A DNA stretch of 64,000 nt, taken from positions 498,501-562,500 of the forward strand of contig JAKOGI010000436.1 in assembly GCA_029747015.1 (NCBI GenBank), written 5' to 3'. Each line of letters starts with the position of its first letter. The first letter of the stretch is position 1. The notes under the pieces were generated by a model. The model had not been told where the DNA came from. It ran no database searches and worked only from the letters and a program-made list of their open reading frames with translations. Both the position numbers and the translations under genes were made by a program. Shown here in pieces: positions 22,942-35,025 of this stretch. This DNA comes from Carnegiea gigantea. Taxonomy: Eukaryota; Streptophyta; Magnoliopsida; Caryophyllales; Cactaceae.

Positions 22942-24200
22942 TGATAAGTGCTTAATATTTATATCATTTTAGGGCTATTTTGTGTCCTTTTTAGGAAAAT
23001 ATTGTGCTTTAAGTTGTTATATACTCTCCTATTCTCGATTTATGCTTGGGCATAGTGATTTGATGTGTTTTGCATAATTGTTAGCCTTTTTACCTAGCAT
23101 TTGTCCTTCAATGGCTATATGTTGACCTCCCCCATAGTCATCCATGTTATGCCATGCCCGTAGAGTAAAGAATGAACAAAAATCCAGCTCCAGCACAGAC
23201 CACCCACGGACCGTGGTGAGCCGGTAACTGCTATTTTTTTGTTTTCCCTCGGCTGTGTGGCTGAGATCGACCGAGCCTCTCTATAAAAAGCGACGCTCTG
23301 CAGCAGCAGAGAGCAATCCAAGATCATTCCAAGCAAAAGTATAAAGTAGTGTAGATTAGTGCTTTAGTTTTTTTCTCAAAATTTGTAATTTTTAGTTTGG
23401 TTATTGTATTGGTGTGAGCCTTTAGTGTGAGAGTTTGTTCTTGAGGCGTTTCTGAAGCCCCTGGTTGAAGGCCATCTGAGTCAATCCCCTTCTCGCTTAG
23501 ATTTTACCAATCATTGGTTAGTTTGTTAATCTTTTATCATATCTGAGTAGTTTTTTTTAGTCTAGGGATTTAGTAGTTTGTGGAAGTGTTGTTGGATTAT
23601 ATTTTAATCTATACAATTGTGCTATTTCTATGATTGGTTTCATTTCGTTTTATTAAGTGCTTGGATTGTTGTGAGTTGATTTTTGATTAAAATTTACTTG
23701 TACTCTTGAAACAATCAAGCGAAAAACTGAAAGGTGACATTTGGTTGTTGGACTGCTTGATTAGACCTAACATAACTTCGTCTTGAAAGAGAGATTTATA
23801 TGTTAGAAGGGCTAGTAAGTAATCGAAGATATTAAACTTGAATTAAGGTGAATTAGTTTGAAAGAACGACTTTTGCTTAGTTTAGGCAAATTTAGTTGAT
23901 TTCGAAAGAATAGACTGAGTTTTTGAAGAGATTACAATTCCTCGAATTTAACCAATTAGAAGAAAGCACATATTCATTATTTTTGATCCAATTTCCTTTC
24001 ACAACTACGAGAATTCCTATATGTTTTTCCCTTATTGATTTAGAAAAGTTTATTTGCTATTGTTAAATCGAATCCACTTGAACCAGAATTTTACTTAACA
24101 CATTCTGACAGGCAAGATTCAGTAAGTTACAATTAGTCCCTGAGGAATGATATTTTTATCTATACTACGACTATCCGTGTGCTTGCAGTAGTCTAAATCA
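22942..24200 (+). repeat. 5' LTR of element 1
   Basis: It begins TGATAAGTGCTTAATATT and ends GTAGTCTAAATCA. It contains a dyad CCACGGACCGTGG (23204-23216) about 65 bp before a TATAAAA box (23282-23288), the expected U3/R promoter layout. The segment near the end, TATCTATACTACGACTATCC, is shared with the right LTR. A same-family copy lies inverted at 26170-27436. Confidence 0.92.
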
Positions 24201-24220
24201 AGGCGCCGCTGCCGAGGAAT
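24201..24220 (+). other. Primer-binding site of element 1
   Basis: AGGCGCCGCTGCCGAGGA directly follows the LTR and matches the tRNA-Asp-complementary site TGGCGCCGTTGCCGGGGA at most positions. The first T is now A. Confidence 0.75.
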
Positions 24221-24440
24221 AAAACTGTTAACTATTGAGTTAGTCTTACAAAAGTGACTAAGTATTTTATTGTTTTCTATTGTTCTTTTTTTGTTCTTTT
24301 TCTTTGCTAGTTTAAATTGCTTTGGTAGTATTGGTGAAAGTGCTTGCAGGAATTTTCCTAGTTAATGCGAAGTTCGATCTTGTACGAACCCGATCTAGAG
24401 ATTGAAAGGACTTTTAGCTTAAGGAGGAAAAAGCAAAGGA

Positions 24441-25710
24441 TTGAAGAGCAAAGACGCAAGACAAGCAGGAATTCAAACATTGCAGAAGGTGACTAACGAA
24501 GGACTCTTCGTGATTTTGTTACTGCAGGAGTCCAGGAGATCGCCTCAAGCATCACTCACCTTGCTATCGATGCCAGCAACTTCAAACTCAAACCGGCACT
24601 CATTTCCATGGTGCAACAATCTCAGTTCGGTGTAACTCCCTTGGAAGACCCAAATCTGCACCTCTCGGTCTTTTTAGAGGTGTATGATGCGCTAAAATTA
24701 AATGGAGTCTCTAGTGATGCGATTCGGCTGCGCTTATTCCCTTTCTCATTGAGGGTAAAGCCAGGGCTTGGTTGCACTCTTTTTCATCTGGATGCATAAC
24801 CACAAGGGATGAGTTGACAAGAGCTTTTCTCACCAAGTTCTTCCCTCCAAGCAAAATAGCGAGCCTAAGGAATCAGATCACCAACTTTCTGCAAAGAGAG
24901 GATGAGACACTCTATGAAGCCTAGGAGCATTTTAAAGATCTGTTACGTTTGTGCCCCCATCATGGTCTTCAGCTTTGGATAATAATCTAAGCCTTTTATA
25001 ACGGTGTGACCCAGCCTGTAAGGTCCACTATTGATGCGACGGTTGGAGGAACTCTGATGAGCAAGACTGAGGATGAAGCCTATAATCTGATCAAGGAGAT
25101 GGCACTTAACAACTTCCAATGGTCCACAGAACGAACCTAACCCAAGCGGGTTGGAGGTAAGCATGAAGTTGATGCAATTGCTTTAGTTTATGCTAAAGTA
25201 GATGTCATGACTCATAGACTAGACCAAATGAATGTTAATTCTGTGAACTCTATTGCCCCTTCCCCTTGTGAAATTTGTGGTTCAATTGAGCATATAACTC
25301 TGAATTATCAAGTTGGAAGTCCCTTTTTTCAGAACCCTAAAGAAGTTAATTATGTTCAAAATTTCAACTCGAGACTGACCAATGATCCTTACTCTAATAC
25401 CTATAATCTAAGTTGGAAGAATCATCCAAATTTCTCTTATAGGTCGAATCCAAACACTGTGACTCTGCCCCCTATGAATGCTAAAGTATCCCCTGATTTT
25501 CAAAGACCCCCATTCCCTTCTCAGATGTCCTAAAAGTCAAATTTAGAAGTAATGATGAAAAATATGCTTATGGCACAACAAAAACAAGATAAGTATATTA
25601 AGCAATTAACCTCCAAGTTTGATGTGCTTACAACTCATAATAGGATGTTAGAAGCCTAAATTGCCCAAAAAGCTAGTTTCTCTATGCCCTTGGATAGACT
25701 TCCTAGCAAA
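24441..25710 (+). pseudogene. gag of element 1, disrupted
   Basis: The Retrotrans_gag core is readable across frames: L-E-D-P-N-L-H-L-S-V-F-L-E-V, L-K-L-N-G-V-S-S-D-A-I-R-L-R-L-F-P-F, and a later E-(W)-x-x-F-K-D-L block. The W of that block is a TAG stop (near 24923). A Q or other codon near 24988 is TAA. No ATG stands at the place where the nested copy starts its gag. The zinc knuckle (C-E-I-C-G-S-I-E-H-I-T-L-N-Y at 25275-25316) has lost its last cysteine to tyrosine. Gag would package the element RNA; this copy cannot supply it. Confidence 0.85.
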
Positions 25711-26164
25711 CCTGAACCTAACCCTCGTCAGCACTATAGCTGTGTTACCATGAAGGAAGAAGAGGACTTAACTGACTTTGAGGAAGTACCAATAAAAGAG
25801 GATAGGGAGATAATCATGGATGGTAATAAGGAGAGAAACAATGATGGCAAGATAGACACTTTCAAAGAGAATGATACTGTTGAGATCCTAACCTTTTTTC
25901 CCTGTAAGCTCCCTGACCCAGGTAGTTTTTCTATCCCCTGCATTGTAGGAAAGGTAGAAATTGAGAGAGATATATGTGATCTAGGTGCAAGTGTTGGTAT
26001 AATGCCCTATTCTTGGTTTTATAAGCTGCACCTAGGACCATTACTAGCCGCACGCTTTTGCCTACAGTTGACTGATGGTTCTGTGACGCAACCTATAGGC
26101 AAGTTGGACAATGTGCCAGTCAATATATGAGACATTTGGGGGTTGGAGGAGTTCATTATAGTTG
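25684..26164 (+). pseudogene. Retropepsin of element 1, 5' part, cut by the nested insertion
   Basis: An acidic linker leads to V-E-I-E-R-D-I-C-D-L-G-A-S-V-G-I-M-P (D-L-G-A-S is the plant gypsy form of the catalytic D-T/S-G) and Q-L-T-D-G-S-V-T-Q-P-I-G. The frame stops near 26128 and the sequence is interrupted at 26165-26169 (ATATG). It resumes at 35021-35025 with the duplicated ATATG and then S-E-T-D-D-A-Q-I-I-L-G-R-P. Confidence 0.85.
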
Positions 26165-26169
26165 ATATG

Positions 26170-27436
26170 TGATTGAGACACTGCTGCAAGCGCATGGGTG
26201 TTTGTAGTATAGATAAAGATATCGTTCCTCAGGGACTAAAGTAATCTATTGAGCCCAGTCTTGTTAGAATATGCTAAGCGAAACTCAATTTCAAGTGGAT
26301 TCGACTAACTATTGCAAATAAACTTTTCTAAATCAATAAGAGAAAGACGTCTAGGAATTTTCGCAGTTATGGAAGAGAATTGGATCAAAATTAATAAACA
26401 TGTGCTATTCTCAAATTGGTTGATTCCGAGGAATTGTAATCTTGTTAAGAAACTTGATCTATTCTTTCGAAATCGATCAAATTTTCCTAACTAAGAAAAT
26501 GTCATTCTTTCAAACTAATTTGACTTAATCCAAGTTTAACATTTTCAATTACTTACTAGTCCTCCTAACAAATAAATCACTCTTTCGAGATGAAGTTATG
26601 CTATGCCTAATCAAATAGTCCAACAACTAAATGTCGTCTTTCGAATGTTCACTCAATTGTTTCAAATGTGCGAGTAAATTTTGGCCAAAAGTCTACTAAC
26701 AACAAGAATAACACTTGATAGAACGAAATCGAACCAAACATGAAAATAAGTACAATTCTTTAAAAGTCAGAACATGATCCAATAACAATTCCAAAAACTA
26801 CTAAATTTCTAGACTAAGAAAACTACTCAGACATGATTAAAGATAGACTAACCAAAAAGATCGGCGAAATCTTACGCGGAAGGAACTCGATTAAGATGGC
26901 CTTCACTAAGGGCTTGGAACCGCCTCAAAATCAAAACTTTCACTCAAAACTCACTCAAAACTAAACTAAGAATAAAATTAGAGAGAAAACTAATCTAAAC
27001 TAAACTAGTTGCTTTGTAAATGAAGTTGAGAGTGTTGAGTGTGTGTACTGGAATGCTGCAGAACGTCTCTATTTATAGAGAACTTCAGTTGATCTCAGCC
27101 ACACAGCCAAGAGAAAATGAAGAGGTAATAGTTACAGGCACACCACGGACCGTGGGCTCCACCACGGGTTGACCGTGGTTTGTGCTGGATCTGAAATTCT
27201 GCTCTTTCTTTGCTTTACGGTCGTGACAACTCATGGATGACCGTAGGGGAGTTCAAAACACAGCCATTAAAAGGCAAATGTTGGGTAAAAAGACTAAAAA
27301 ATCCTGCAAAACACATAAAACAACTACACTCAAGTATAAATTGAGAATAGGAGAGTAAATAACATCATTTAGCACAAAATTCTCCTAAAAAAAGGCAAAA
27401 TAGCCCTAAAAAGATGTACATATAAAGCACTTATCA
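26170..27436 (-). repeat. 3' LTR of element 2
   Basis: Plus strand TGATTGAGACACTGCTGC to AAAGCACTTATCA. Minus-strand TATAAAT box at 27077-27071, with dyads upstream: CCACGGACCGTGG (27143-27155) and CCACGGGTTGACCGTGG (27162-27178). A second pair, TACGGTC...GACCGTA, is near 27218-27247. The adjacent AATTCCCTCATGCTTAA (27437-27453) is the inverted polypurine tract. Confidence 0.92.
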
Positions 27437-27453
27437 AATTCCCTCATGCTTAA

Positions 27454-29250
27454 ATTGTTGCTTGTCCTTAAGCAATGTAAGGATTAAAGATATACACAGC
27501 CTCCTCAGGATAGACATAGATAATATTCAAATGGCAAGGATAATCCAAAGGTAGCCCAAAAAGATGCAAAAATATTATTAGCAAACAGAATAGGGAATGA
27601 AATTTCAAAAACGCTTAATAGACCGTGATGCAAAACTTGAACCAATCGTCCTCCAAATTATCAAATACAATCATTTTGGCACATGAAACGAGTAAGGCTA
27701 GCAAGGCCGGTAGAACCTCACTATAGTTATGTGGCACTCAGCACTCATTTGTTTGACAATGCGTAAATATCAGGGTTCTTTCAATTCTCATTCCTTTGAC
27801 ACAAATCTACCATAAGCTTGACAAGATTCTCAAATTTGCCACCACTAAAATACAAATACACTAAACAATCATGAGGACTTTCATAGGAATGTAACGGGGC
27901 TTAGGGTAAAGGTAAGAGGGGAATCAAAGTTTTTAGAAATGAGGAGCTAAAAGCTATAGACTAAGAGTTTAAACAATTCCAATGCATCATGCTGCATCCT
28001 CCTCGAACCATATCAACTCATCAACAAACTAAATCCCAAAATGAAAAGAGATAGAGTCGAAAATCAGAAATATATTTCATTCCCACCAAGGCTAATCACT
28101 TTCTTCGAAATATTTTTTTTGCTTTTCTTCTCTTTTTTTTCTTTTTTTTGGCTTCTTTTTTTGTGTTTGTTTTTCAAAGAGGAATAGCCAAGGAAATTCC
28201 ATAACAAACTTTAAAATCGAACTCTTCTCTAAACTTTACACAATAAAACAGGGATTTATCAATATCTCACAACCCTGCACCAAACAACTAAATTACACCA
28301 GAAGATATCATTCCATCTTACTAACGCCCTATCAAACTTGATGCAAAAGAATAGAACACTCCTCTAGCCTTGGCTTAAAGGTAAGAGGCGTATTTAGCCA
28401 TAGGTTAAAAGTAGGAGGTTTAAATAAAGAAAAAACAGATACAGGCTCAAAGAGGCTAACAAAGGATAAAATACATAACAAGGGTGGCTATTTAGCAGTG
28501 GATTTCAAATAAATCAAAGAAAGAAAAACGCCTCAATCATATTGCCTAAATGTATATGCGAAATGTAATCTTGAATTAAAATCCAAGCAAGTTCTAGAGA
28601 AATGACGTCAACGAAGAGTCACACATGAAAGAAAATATGAGACTACTAATGATAAACAGTCTCTAAAGGATCAAAGCCTCACGGAACATCTACCACAGTG
28701 AAAGCTAGCTCACAACCAAACACATGCCAGAATTTCATATAAAAACTTATGGGAAAAATCAGTTCGCTTCCAACATATGGTCAAAACATAGAATTCAGTT
28801 CGAAAATTCATTCACAAACTTTTATGCACAGTTTGGGCGAATCAAATGATCAAACTAACCATAGAAAGCTACCATAAAGATCATCATCGGATGATTTTTT
28901 TAGATGCATGCATACTAAAATGCAAAAGAAACTAACAAAAGAAAGAAACTAAAATACAACCTAGAAGAAAACTAAATGCATTATTTAAACAAAACTAAAA
29001 CAAAACTATAAAAGCTACCACTAATAATATGTACAAAGCAAAAACAAACACGCCAAATAGAAAAAAAAACAAACAGGCATCAGACGCCAAATGTAATAAC
29101 CTACTCACTGCCCCATGCTTGAATCACACATTGCCCTCAATGTGGGCACATCAAAATAAAAGGGAAGGGAGTAGCAAAAATCAGAATCAAAGAGGAGGAG
29201 GTGGAGGAGGATGGGGTGGTTGTCCATATCAGATATGCCAATCTCGCCAG
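27454..29250 (-). other. 3' non-coding region of element 2
   Basis: A/T-rich and without recognisable coding sequence. Short matching blocks occur in element 1 (37656-39456) in inverted order. Open frames at its right edge (29029-29401) are the decayed C-terminal end of ORF2 read in other frames. Confidence 0.7.
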
Positions 29251-30517
29251 GTCTCTAGACATGCCCTATAGTCTTAGAAATATTAGGTCTAGGAGGCAAG
29301 CAACCTACGAAGCTCATTGTGGTGCTCTTGGACAAACTCTCGAAGAGCGGCGCTCTCTGAAGCAACAAAGGCTCAGAGGAAAACTTGCTCCTCTTGAATG
29401 AACCTAAGGGTGTCTTGGATATCAGAATAGTCAGATGGGGGCGGTTGAGAGGAAGAACTAGGTCCTGCTTGACTAGAGTGAAGGGTAGGTTGGTGGGATA
29501 TGGGTCGAATGACCTCCTCATCACCAGGTACCAGTAAAGGTTACCTCAGTGAAACAAAGTAGTACGATCGACATTGGGAAGCGACAAAAGTCGGTCCCCA
29601 GGTTAAATCCAACACAAACGGCCAGTCTCGACTTTGCAAAAATTCATAATCTCAAAAGCAGCTTGGTCAAGCCACTCAGACCCAGAAACTCTATCCTCGG
29701 GATTGGGCTCAACACCCAAGAATGTAGCAATAGTAGTTATTATGCCACCAATTACTATCCTACCTTTAGTGCTAATAGCAGCACTATGCAATTGCCTAGT
29801 TAAGAATGAACCAGGGTCAAGTGGGACACCATTAAGCATACAGGACAAAAAATACAACTCAGAAAGTCTCGGGGCATTTAGACTATCTTCCCGAGCAAAC
29901 AAAGAGCAAGTAAGGATATGCTGAGCTACACTAATGCAGGGGTTCGTAATATGCGTGCATTTCGATGAACTGGTACTGTACCTAACATTCCCCAAAAGCT
30001 CACCCCAAAATGCATTCAGGTTGAATTCGCGGGGGACTTGATGGTGTGATATATCTATACTAGGTGGAAAACCAAAAATACTGTTAAAGGTACTTAAGTT
30101 TAGTTCATACAACTGTCCATGCAAATAAAACGATATACATCCAGCTTGACATTGAGGCCCTCTAGTGATCTCGACATGGAGTGTACTTAAAAATTCTAAG
30201 GTCAAGTCCCTATATGTATCCTCTTTCAGTTCTAAAAAGTGGCTCATACCACCTCTAGCAAACAACCAACGAATATCATCCAACATTCCCAATTGGGCTA
30301 ACAAATCCTCATCATAGTATCTAGTTGCTACGACTACACGTTCATTCAAACAGTTATATCTAGTAAGATGATTAGGATGAGTCAAACCAAGAGGGTGAAG
30401 AACGTTACCTTTAGCACACGCATTGGTTAACGTTCTGGATGTTCTTTGAGGCCGGGGTGGTGCTTGACTTGACGAACCAACCTCCTTGGTGCTCTTTTGC
30501 CTTTTGTTAGGTGCCAT
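29251..30517 (-). CDS. ORF2 of element 2 (ATHILA-like protein), open for 304 codons
   Basis: Open from the ATG at 30517 to a TAA near 29603. The N-terminus is basic and S/P-rich (M-A-P-N-K-R-Q-K-S-T-K-E-V). The conserved body has R-Y-Y-D-E-D-L-L-A-Q-L-G-M, L-T-L-E-F-L-S-T-L-H-V-E-I, F-N-S-I-F-G-F-P-P and N-A-F-W-G-E-L-L-G. The stop follows R-L-C-W-I; element 1 has a tyrosine codon there (TAC), and homologous sequence continues to about 29250, so this product is probably truncated by a late mutation. The domain resembles ATHILA ORF1 / plant transposon protein families (from memory). No transmembrane span is seen, which argues against a true envelope. Confidence 0.7.
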
Positions 30518-30884
30518 GTCTTCAAAAACTTAACCAAAAACAAAACTCAAACCAAAAGTAAGAACTAAAACCTAGAAAATTGAAGAAAATAAGTAAAAAT
30601 GTGAAGAATTAGAGAGAGAAAAGGATGGGTATGGTGGATGAATGAAGGCGGGATGAATTTTGAAGAAGAAGAAGAGAAGAGATGAAATTTGTGGATGAAA
30701 TGGGGAGATTAAGTAAAAGAAAGGAATTTGTGTGAAAATGCAGAAAAATGGAGAAGATTTTGAGGGAGATTGAAGGTATTGGTTGTGGAGGTTTTAGAGA
30801 GAGCGAATGGAGGAAGAGAGAGACAGTGTCGAGTTGAAGAAGAAGAAGAAGAAGTGAGGAGGAGGGGAACGGGCACTGCAGTCC

Positions 30885-31030
30885 AAAACCTAGACCGCGA
30901 CCCGTAGCAACCCACTACGGGCCGTGGGGTCCACCATGAACGGTCCTGGTGTCTACTACTGCTCACCTTTTCTATTTTTTTCAGGGCTGGCACCCACGAT
31001 CATATTTCTGGTGTTCTTGACCATGGTGCT
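30885..31030 (-). promoter_or_regulatory. Internal dyad block upstream of ORF2, element 2
   Basis: It contains CCCGTAG (30901-30907) and CTACGGG (30915-30921) as a perfect inverted pair, next to GGCCGTGGGGTCCACCATG. A decayed counterpart of the TTGGCACC/GGTGCCAA pair lies near 30986-31030. It sits between the conserved hairpin and the C/T-rich leader of ORF2, as in element 1. Confidence 0.35.
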
Positions 31031-31149
31031 AACATTTTATTAACATTTTTTTTTTCTTTTCTTGTCCCTTCTTTTTTTTTCCTTTCTAGAATATAAGTAC
31101 AAAAAGTAATAAAAATCAAAACTATAAAAAGTAAAAAAAGAAAGAAAAC

Positions 31150-31196
31150 TTGGGTTGCCTCCCAAAAAGCGCTCTTTTAAGGTCAAGAGCTTGACC
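31150..31196 (-). other. Conserved hairpin and palindrome after the protease, element 2
   Basis: TTGGGTTGCCTCCCAA (31150-31165) can form a 5-bp stem with a 6-base loop, and GGTCAAGAGCTTGACC (31181-31196) is a 7-bp inverted repeat. GCGCT lies between them. Both are retained as a block in element 1 and in the element at 55437-62872. I recall the GGGAGGCAACCC motif from other plant gypsy elements but could not confirm it. Confidence 0.6.
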
Positions 31197-31573
31197 CTTA
31201 TTCTAGGCTTGGTCCGGATCACCTTTATCACGAACACAAAATCAAACTTCTATAGTTGAAGGTACCATCTTAGCAATTCTGGCTGTAGGTCCTTTGTTTT
31301 CATAACTTAGTGCCACAACGCATCATCCGCGTATAAAACAAACCGCTCTCTTAGCCCATCAGATGGGCTAACATCTATTTGCTCAACCTTTACATCAAAA
31401 TCGGCATTAAAACCTTCTAAAGGGGGCATAGAGTGAGCAACTTATGCAAACCTGCAATACTCACTTAGCGAAGAATCATTAGAGACAGGGGCCTCAACCT
31501 CGAGTTTGCTAGGTGACATAGGAGCAGAAAATTCCACTTTAACATACCCATGGTCAGGGTCCTCATATGAAAT

Positions 31574-31981
31574 CTATTCAGAATCATGAGGATCTTCACA
31601 ATACAAGACATCCTCTATATCATATTCAGGGGAAAAGGGTAATGCATCCAATGTAGAAGAATGAGGAGAAACCACATCCTCTTTCCTATGACTAAACACG
31701 GCAAACATCCCTTTTACCTCAAAAGAAATACGGCCCTCTCTTACATCAATATGGCAACCAGCTGTCGCCAAAATAGGCCTACCTAGGATAATTTGGGCAT
31801 CGTCAGTTTCAAGCATATCAATTGTAATAGAGTCTTCCAACACCCAAATGTCTTCTATATTGACAGGTACATCTTCCAACCTTCCTATGGGCTGTGTTAC
31901 AGAACCCTCAGCCAACTGTAGAGAAAAGGGAGCGACTAATAACGATCCTCGGTGCAGCTTATGAAACAAAGAGTAAGGCAT
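31574..31981 (-). CDS. Retropepsin of element 2
   Basis: Open for 135 codons and continuous with a short upstream part (to about 32045) that carries C-D-L-G-A-S-V-S. Readable motifs are D-L-G-A-S (catalytic region), Q-L-A-E-G-S-V-T-Q-P-I-G, I-I-L-G-R-P-I-L-A-T-A and an acidic C-terminal tail. The enzyme would cleave the Gag polyprotein. The nominal first residue is internal to the domain, so no start codon is assigned. No RT follows; the frame ends at 31574. Confidence 0.8.
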   Translation of the reverse strand: MPYSLFHKLHRGSLLVAPFSLQLAEGSVTQPIGRLEDVPVNIEDIWVLEDSITIDMLETDDAQIILGRPILATAGCHIDVREGRISFEVKGMFAVFSHRKEDVVSPHSSTLDALPFSPEYDIEDVLYCEDPHDSE

Positions 31982-32045
31982 TATGCTAACACTTGCACCT
32001 AAATCACATAGCCCTATTTCAATCTCTACCTTTCCTACAACACAT

Positions 32046-33499
32046 GGGATAGAAAAACTACTTGGGTTAGAAATCTTAGGGGGAAAAATGGTGAGGATCT
32101 AAATAGAGTCATTTTCTACAAATGAGGCTGTCTTACCACCATAGTTGCTCTCCTTACTGCTAGCCATAGTTATCTCTCGACCCTCTTCCTTAAGTACTTC
32201 CTCAGCGTCAGTTAAGTCCTCTTCGTCCTCTTTTATGGTGACACAGTTACAATACTCACAAGAGTTGGGTTTAGGCTTATTAGGGAGTCTATCTGGGGGT
32301 GCAGATGAAAAAGCAGCTTTTTGGGCAATCTCGGTCTCTTACATCCTATTATGAGTTATAAGCACATCAACTTTGGTGGCTAATTGCTTAATGTACTCAT
32401 CTTGTTTGTGTTGGGCCATAAGCATGTTTTCCATCATTAACTCTAAATTGGACTTTTGGGGCATCTGAGAAGGGAATGGGAGTCTTTGAAAACCATGGGT
32501 TACTCTAGCATTCATAGGAGGCATATTCAAAGGATTTGGATTCGACCTATAGGAGAGATTCGGATGATTCTTTCAACCTGATTATAGGTATTAAAGTAAG
32601 GGTCATTAGTCAACCTTGGGTTGAAATTTTGAACATAATTAACTTCATCGGGGCCCTGGGAAAAGGGACTCCCAACTGGACAGTGCAAAGATATATGCTC
32701 AATCAAACCACAAATCTCACAAGGGGATGGGGCACTAGAGTTTACGGCATTAACATTCAGTTGGTCAAGTCTTTTAGTCATAGCATCTACTTTTGCAGAA
32801 AGTAAAGTAAAAGCACCAACTTCAAGCTTACCTCTAACTCGCCTGGGTTGGGCTCGTTTAGATGACTATTGAAATTTATTAAGCGTCATCTCCTCAATAA
32901 GGTTAGGCTTCATCCTCAGTCTTGCTTATTAGAGTTCCTCCTACCGCCACATCGATAGTGGACCTCACAGCTTGGGTTACACCGTTGCAAAATGCCTGGA
33001 TAATCATCCAGTGCTGAAGACCATGATGGGAGCATAGATGCAATAAATCCTTAAAACGCTCCCAGGCTTCGTAGAGCGTCTCTTCCTCTTTTTGCAGAAA
33101 GTTAGTGATTTGATTTCTCAGGCTCGCTGTCTTACTTGGAGGGAAGAATTTGGCGAGGAAAGCTCTTGTCAACTCGTCCCAAGTTGTTAAGCAACTAGAT
33201 GGCAAAGAGTGCAACCAAGCCCTTGCTTTATCCCTCAATAAGAAAGGGAATAAGCGCAGGTGAATCGTATCACTGGAGACTCCATTCAACTTGAGCGTAT
33301 TGCACACCTCTAAGAAAACCGAGAGGTATAGGTACGGGTCTTCCACGGGAGTTCCGTCGAATTGAGATTGCTACACCATGGAAATAAGTGCTGGCTTGAA
33401 GTTGTTGGCATCCATAGTGGGCCGAGCTATGCTTGAGGCTATCCCTTAGACTCCGGGAGTAACGAAATCACGAAGGGTCATTCTTTCTTCACCCGCCAT
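32046..33499 (-). pseudogene. gag of element 2, several breaks
   Basis: The ATG at 33499 begins M-A-G-E-E-R-M-T-L-R-D-F. A stop follows within 20 codons (near 33448). The Retrotrans_gag core at 33346-32903 is open: L-K-L-N-G-V-S-S-D-T-I-H-L-R-L-F-P-F, W-D-E-L-T-R-A-F-L-A-K-F-F-P-P, L-Y-E-A-W-E-R-F-K-D-L-L-H. Next come a coiled segment and a complete CCHC zinc knuckle (C-E-I-C-G-L-I-E-H-I-S-L-H-C, near 32715-32674). A linker leads to the protease. It is better preserved than gag of element 1, but not intact. Confidence 0.85.
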
Positions 33500-33750
33500 G
33501 CTTGAATTCCTTCTTAATTCGTGCCTTCGTTCCTCGATCCTTCGCTTTTTCCTCCTTGAGCAAAAAGTCCTCTCAATTTCCAGATTGGGCTCGTATAAAA
33601 TCAAACTTCACATAAACTAGAAAAAATTCCTGCAAGCACTTCCACCAACACTACCAGCAATTAAACAAGAAAAAGAAATAAAACAAAGCAAAACAATAAA
33701 ATGCTTAGTCACGTTCGTGAGACAATTCTCAATAGTTAGCAATTTAGTCC

Positions 33751-33770
33751 CCGACAACAGCGCCAAAAAC
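33751..33770 (-). other. Primer-binding site of element 2
   Basis: CCGACAACAGCGCCAAAAAC directly abuts the 5' LTR. Its reverse complement contains TGGCGCTGTTGTCGG, which matches the tRNA-Asp-type primer site with two transitions. Confidence 0.8.
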
Positions 33771-33771
33771 T

Positions 33772-35020
33772 TGATTGAGACACTGCCGTAAGCACACATG
33801 TGTTTATAGTATAGATAAAGATATCGTTCCTCAAGGACTAAAGTAATCTATTGAGCCCAGTCTTATTAGAATATGCTAAGCGAAAGTCAATTTCAAGTGG
33901 ATTCGACTAACTATTGCAAATAAACTTTTCTAAATCAATAAGAGAAAGACGTCTAGGAATTTTCGCAGTTATAAAAGAGAATTGGATCAGAATTAATAAA
34001 CATGTGCTATTCTCAAATTGGTTGATTCCGAGGAAATGTAATCTTATCAAGAAACTTGATCTATTCTTTCGAAATCAATCAAATTTGCCTAAACTAAGCA
34101 AACGTCGTTCTTTCAAACTAATTTGACTTAATCCAAGTTTAACATTTTCGATTACTTACTAGCTCTCCTAACATATAAATCTCTCTTTCGAGATGAAGTT
34201 ATGCTATGCCTAATTAAGCAGTCCAACAACCAAATGTCATCTTTCGAATGTTCACTCGATTGTTTTAAATGTGTAAGTAAATTTTGGCCAAAAATCTACT
34301 AACAACAAGAATAACACTTGATAGAACGAAATCAAACCAAACATAAAAATAAGCACAATTTTTTAAAAGTCAGAACATAATCCAATAACAATTTCAAAAA
34401 CTACTAAATTCCTAGACTAAGAAAATTACTCCGACATGATTAAAGATAAACTAACTAAAGAGATAGGCAAAATCTTGAGCGGAAAGGACTCGACTGAGAT
34501 GGCCTTCACCAAGGGCTTGGAACCGCCTCAGAGTCAAAACTTTCATTCAAAACTCACTCAAAACTAAACTAAGAATAAAACTTAGAGAGAAAACTAATCT
34601 AAACTAAACTAGTTGCTTTGCAAATGAAGTTGAGAGTGTTGAGTGTGTGTGCTAGAACGCTGCAGAACTTCTCCATTTATAGAGAACTTCGGTTGATCTC
34701 AGCCACACAACCGAGAAAAAATGAAGAAGCAATAGTTACAGGCACACCACGGATTGTGAGCTCTACCACGGGCTGACCGTGGTCTGTACTGGATCTGAAA
34801 TTCTGCCCTTTCTATGCTCTACGGTCATGGCAACTCATGGATGACCGTAGGGGAGGTCAAAATACAGTCATTGAAGGGTAAAGACTAAAAAATCCTGTAA
34901 AATACATAAAACAAAAGCATAAATTGAGAATAGAAGAGTAAATAACATCATTTAGCATAAAAGTTTTCTAAAAATGAGGCAAAATAACCCTAAAAAAATG
35001 TACATATAAAGCACTTATCA
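33772..35020 (-). repeat. 5' LTR of element 2
   Basis: Plus strand TGATTGAGACACTGCCG to AAAGCACTTATCA. Minus-strand TATAAAT at 34681-34675. Of the two upstream dyads one is intact (CCACGGGCTGACCGTGG, 34766-34782) and the other is decayed. Numerous substitutions separate it from the left LTR, so the insertion is not recent. Confidence 0.92.
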
Positions 35021-35025
35021 ATATG

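Larger units (their letters stand above)
26170..35020 (-). mobile_element. Non-autonomous Athila-like element 2, same family, nested antiparallel
   Basis: LTRs at 26170-27436 and 33772-35020 (TG...CA) are flanked by ATATG (26165-26169 and 35021-35025). On the minus strand the order is 5' LTR (right), primer site, gag-protease, hairpin block, internal dyads, ORF2, non-coding tract, polypurine tract, 3' LTR (left). Length is 8,851 bp. It has the same gene content as element 1 and likewise lacks RT, RNase H and integrase. It inserted into the retropepsin gene of element 1. Confidence 0.93.

Noticed and set aside
25734..25943. Minus-strand 69-codon frame within element 1
   Set aside because: Antisense to the gag-protease linker; no domain and no start context.
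29603..30517. ORF2 as a true retroviral envelope
   Set aside because: No signal peptide, transmembrane span or cysteine pattern is seen; an ATHILA-like domain of unknown role is the safer call.
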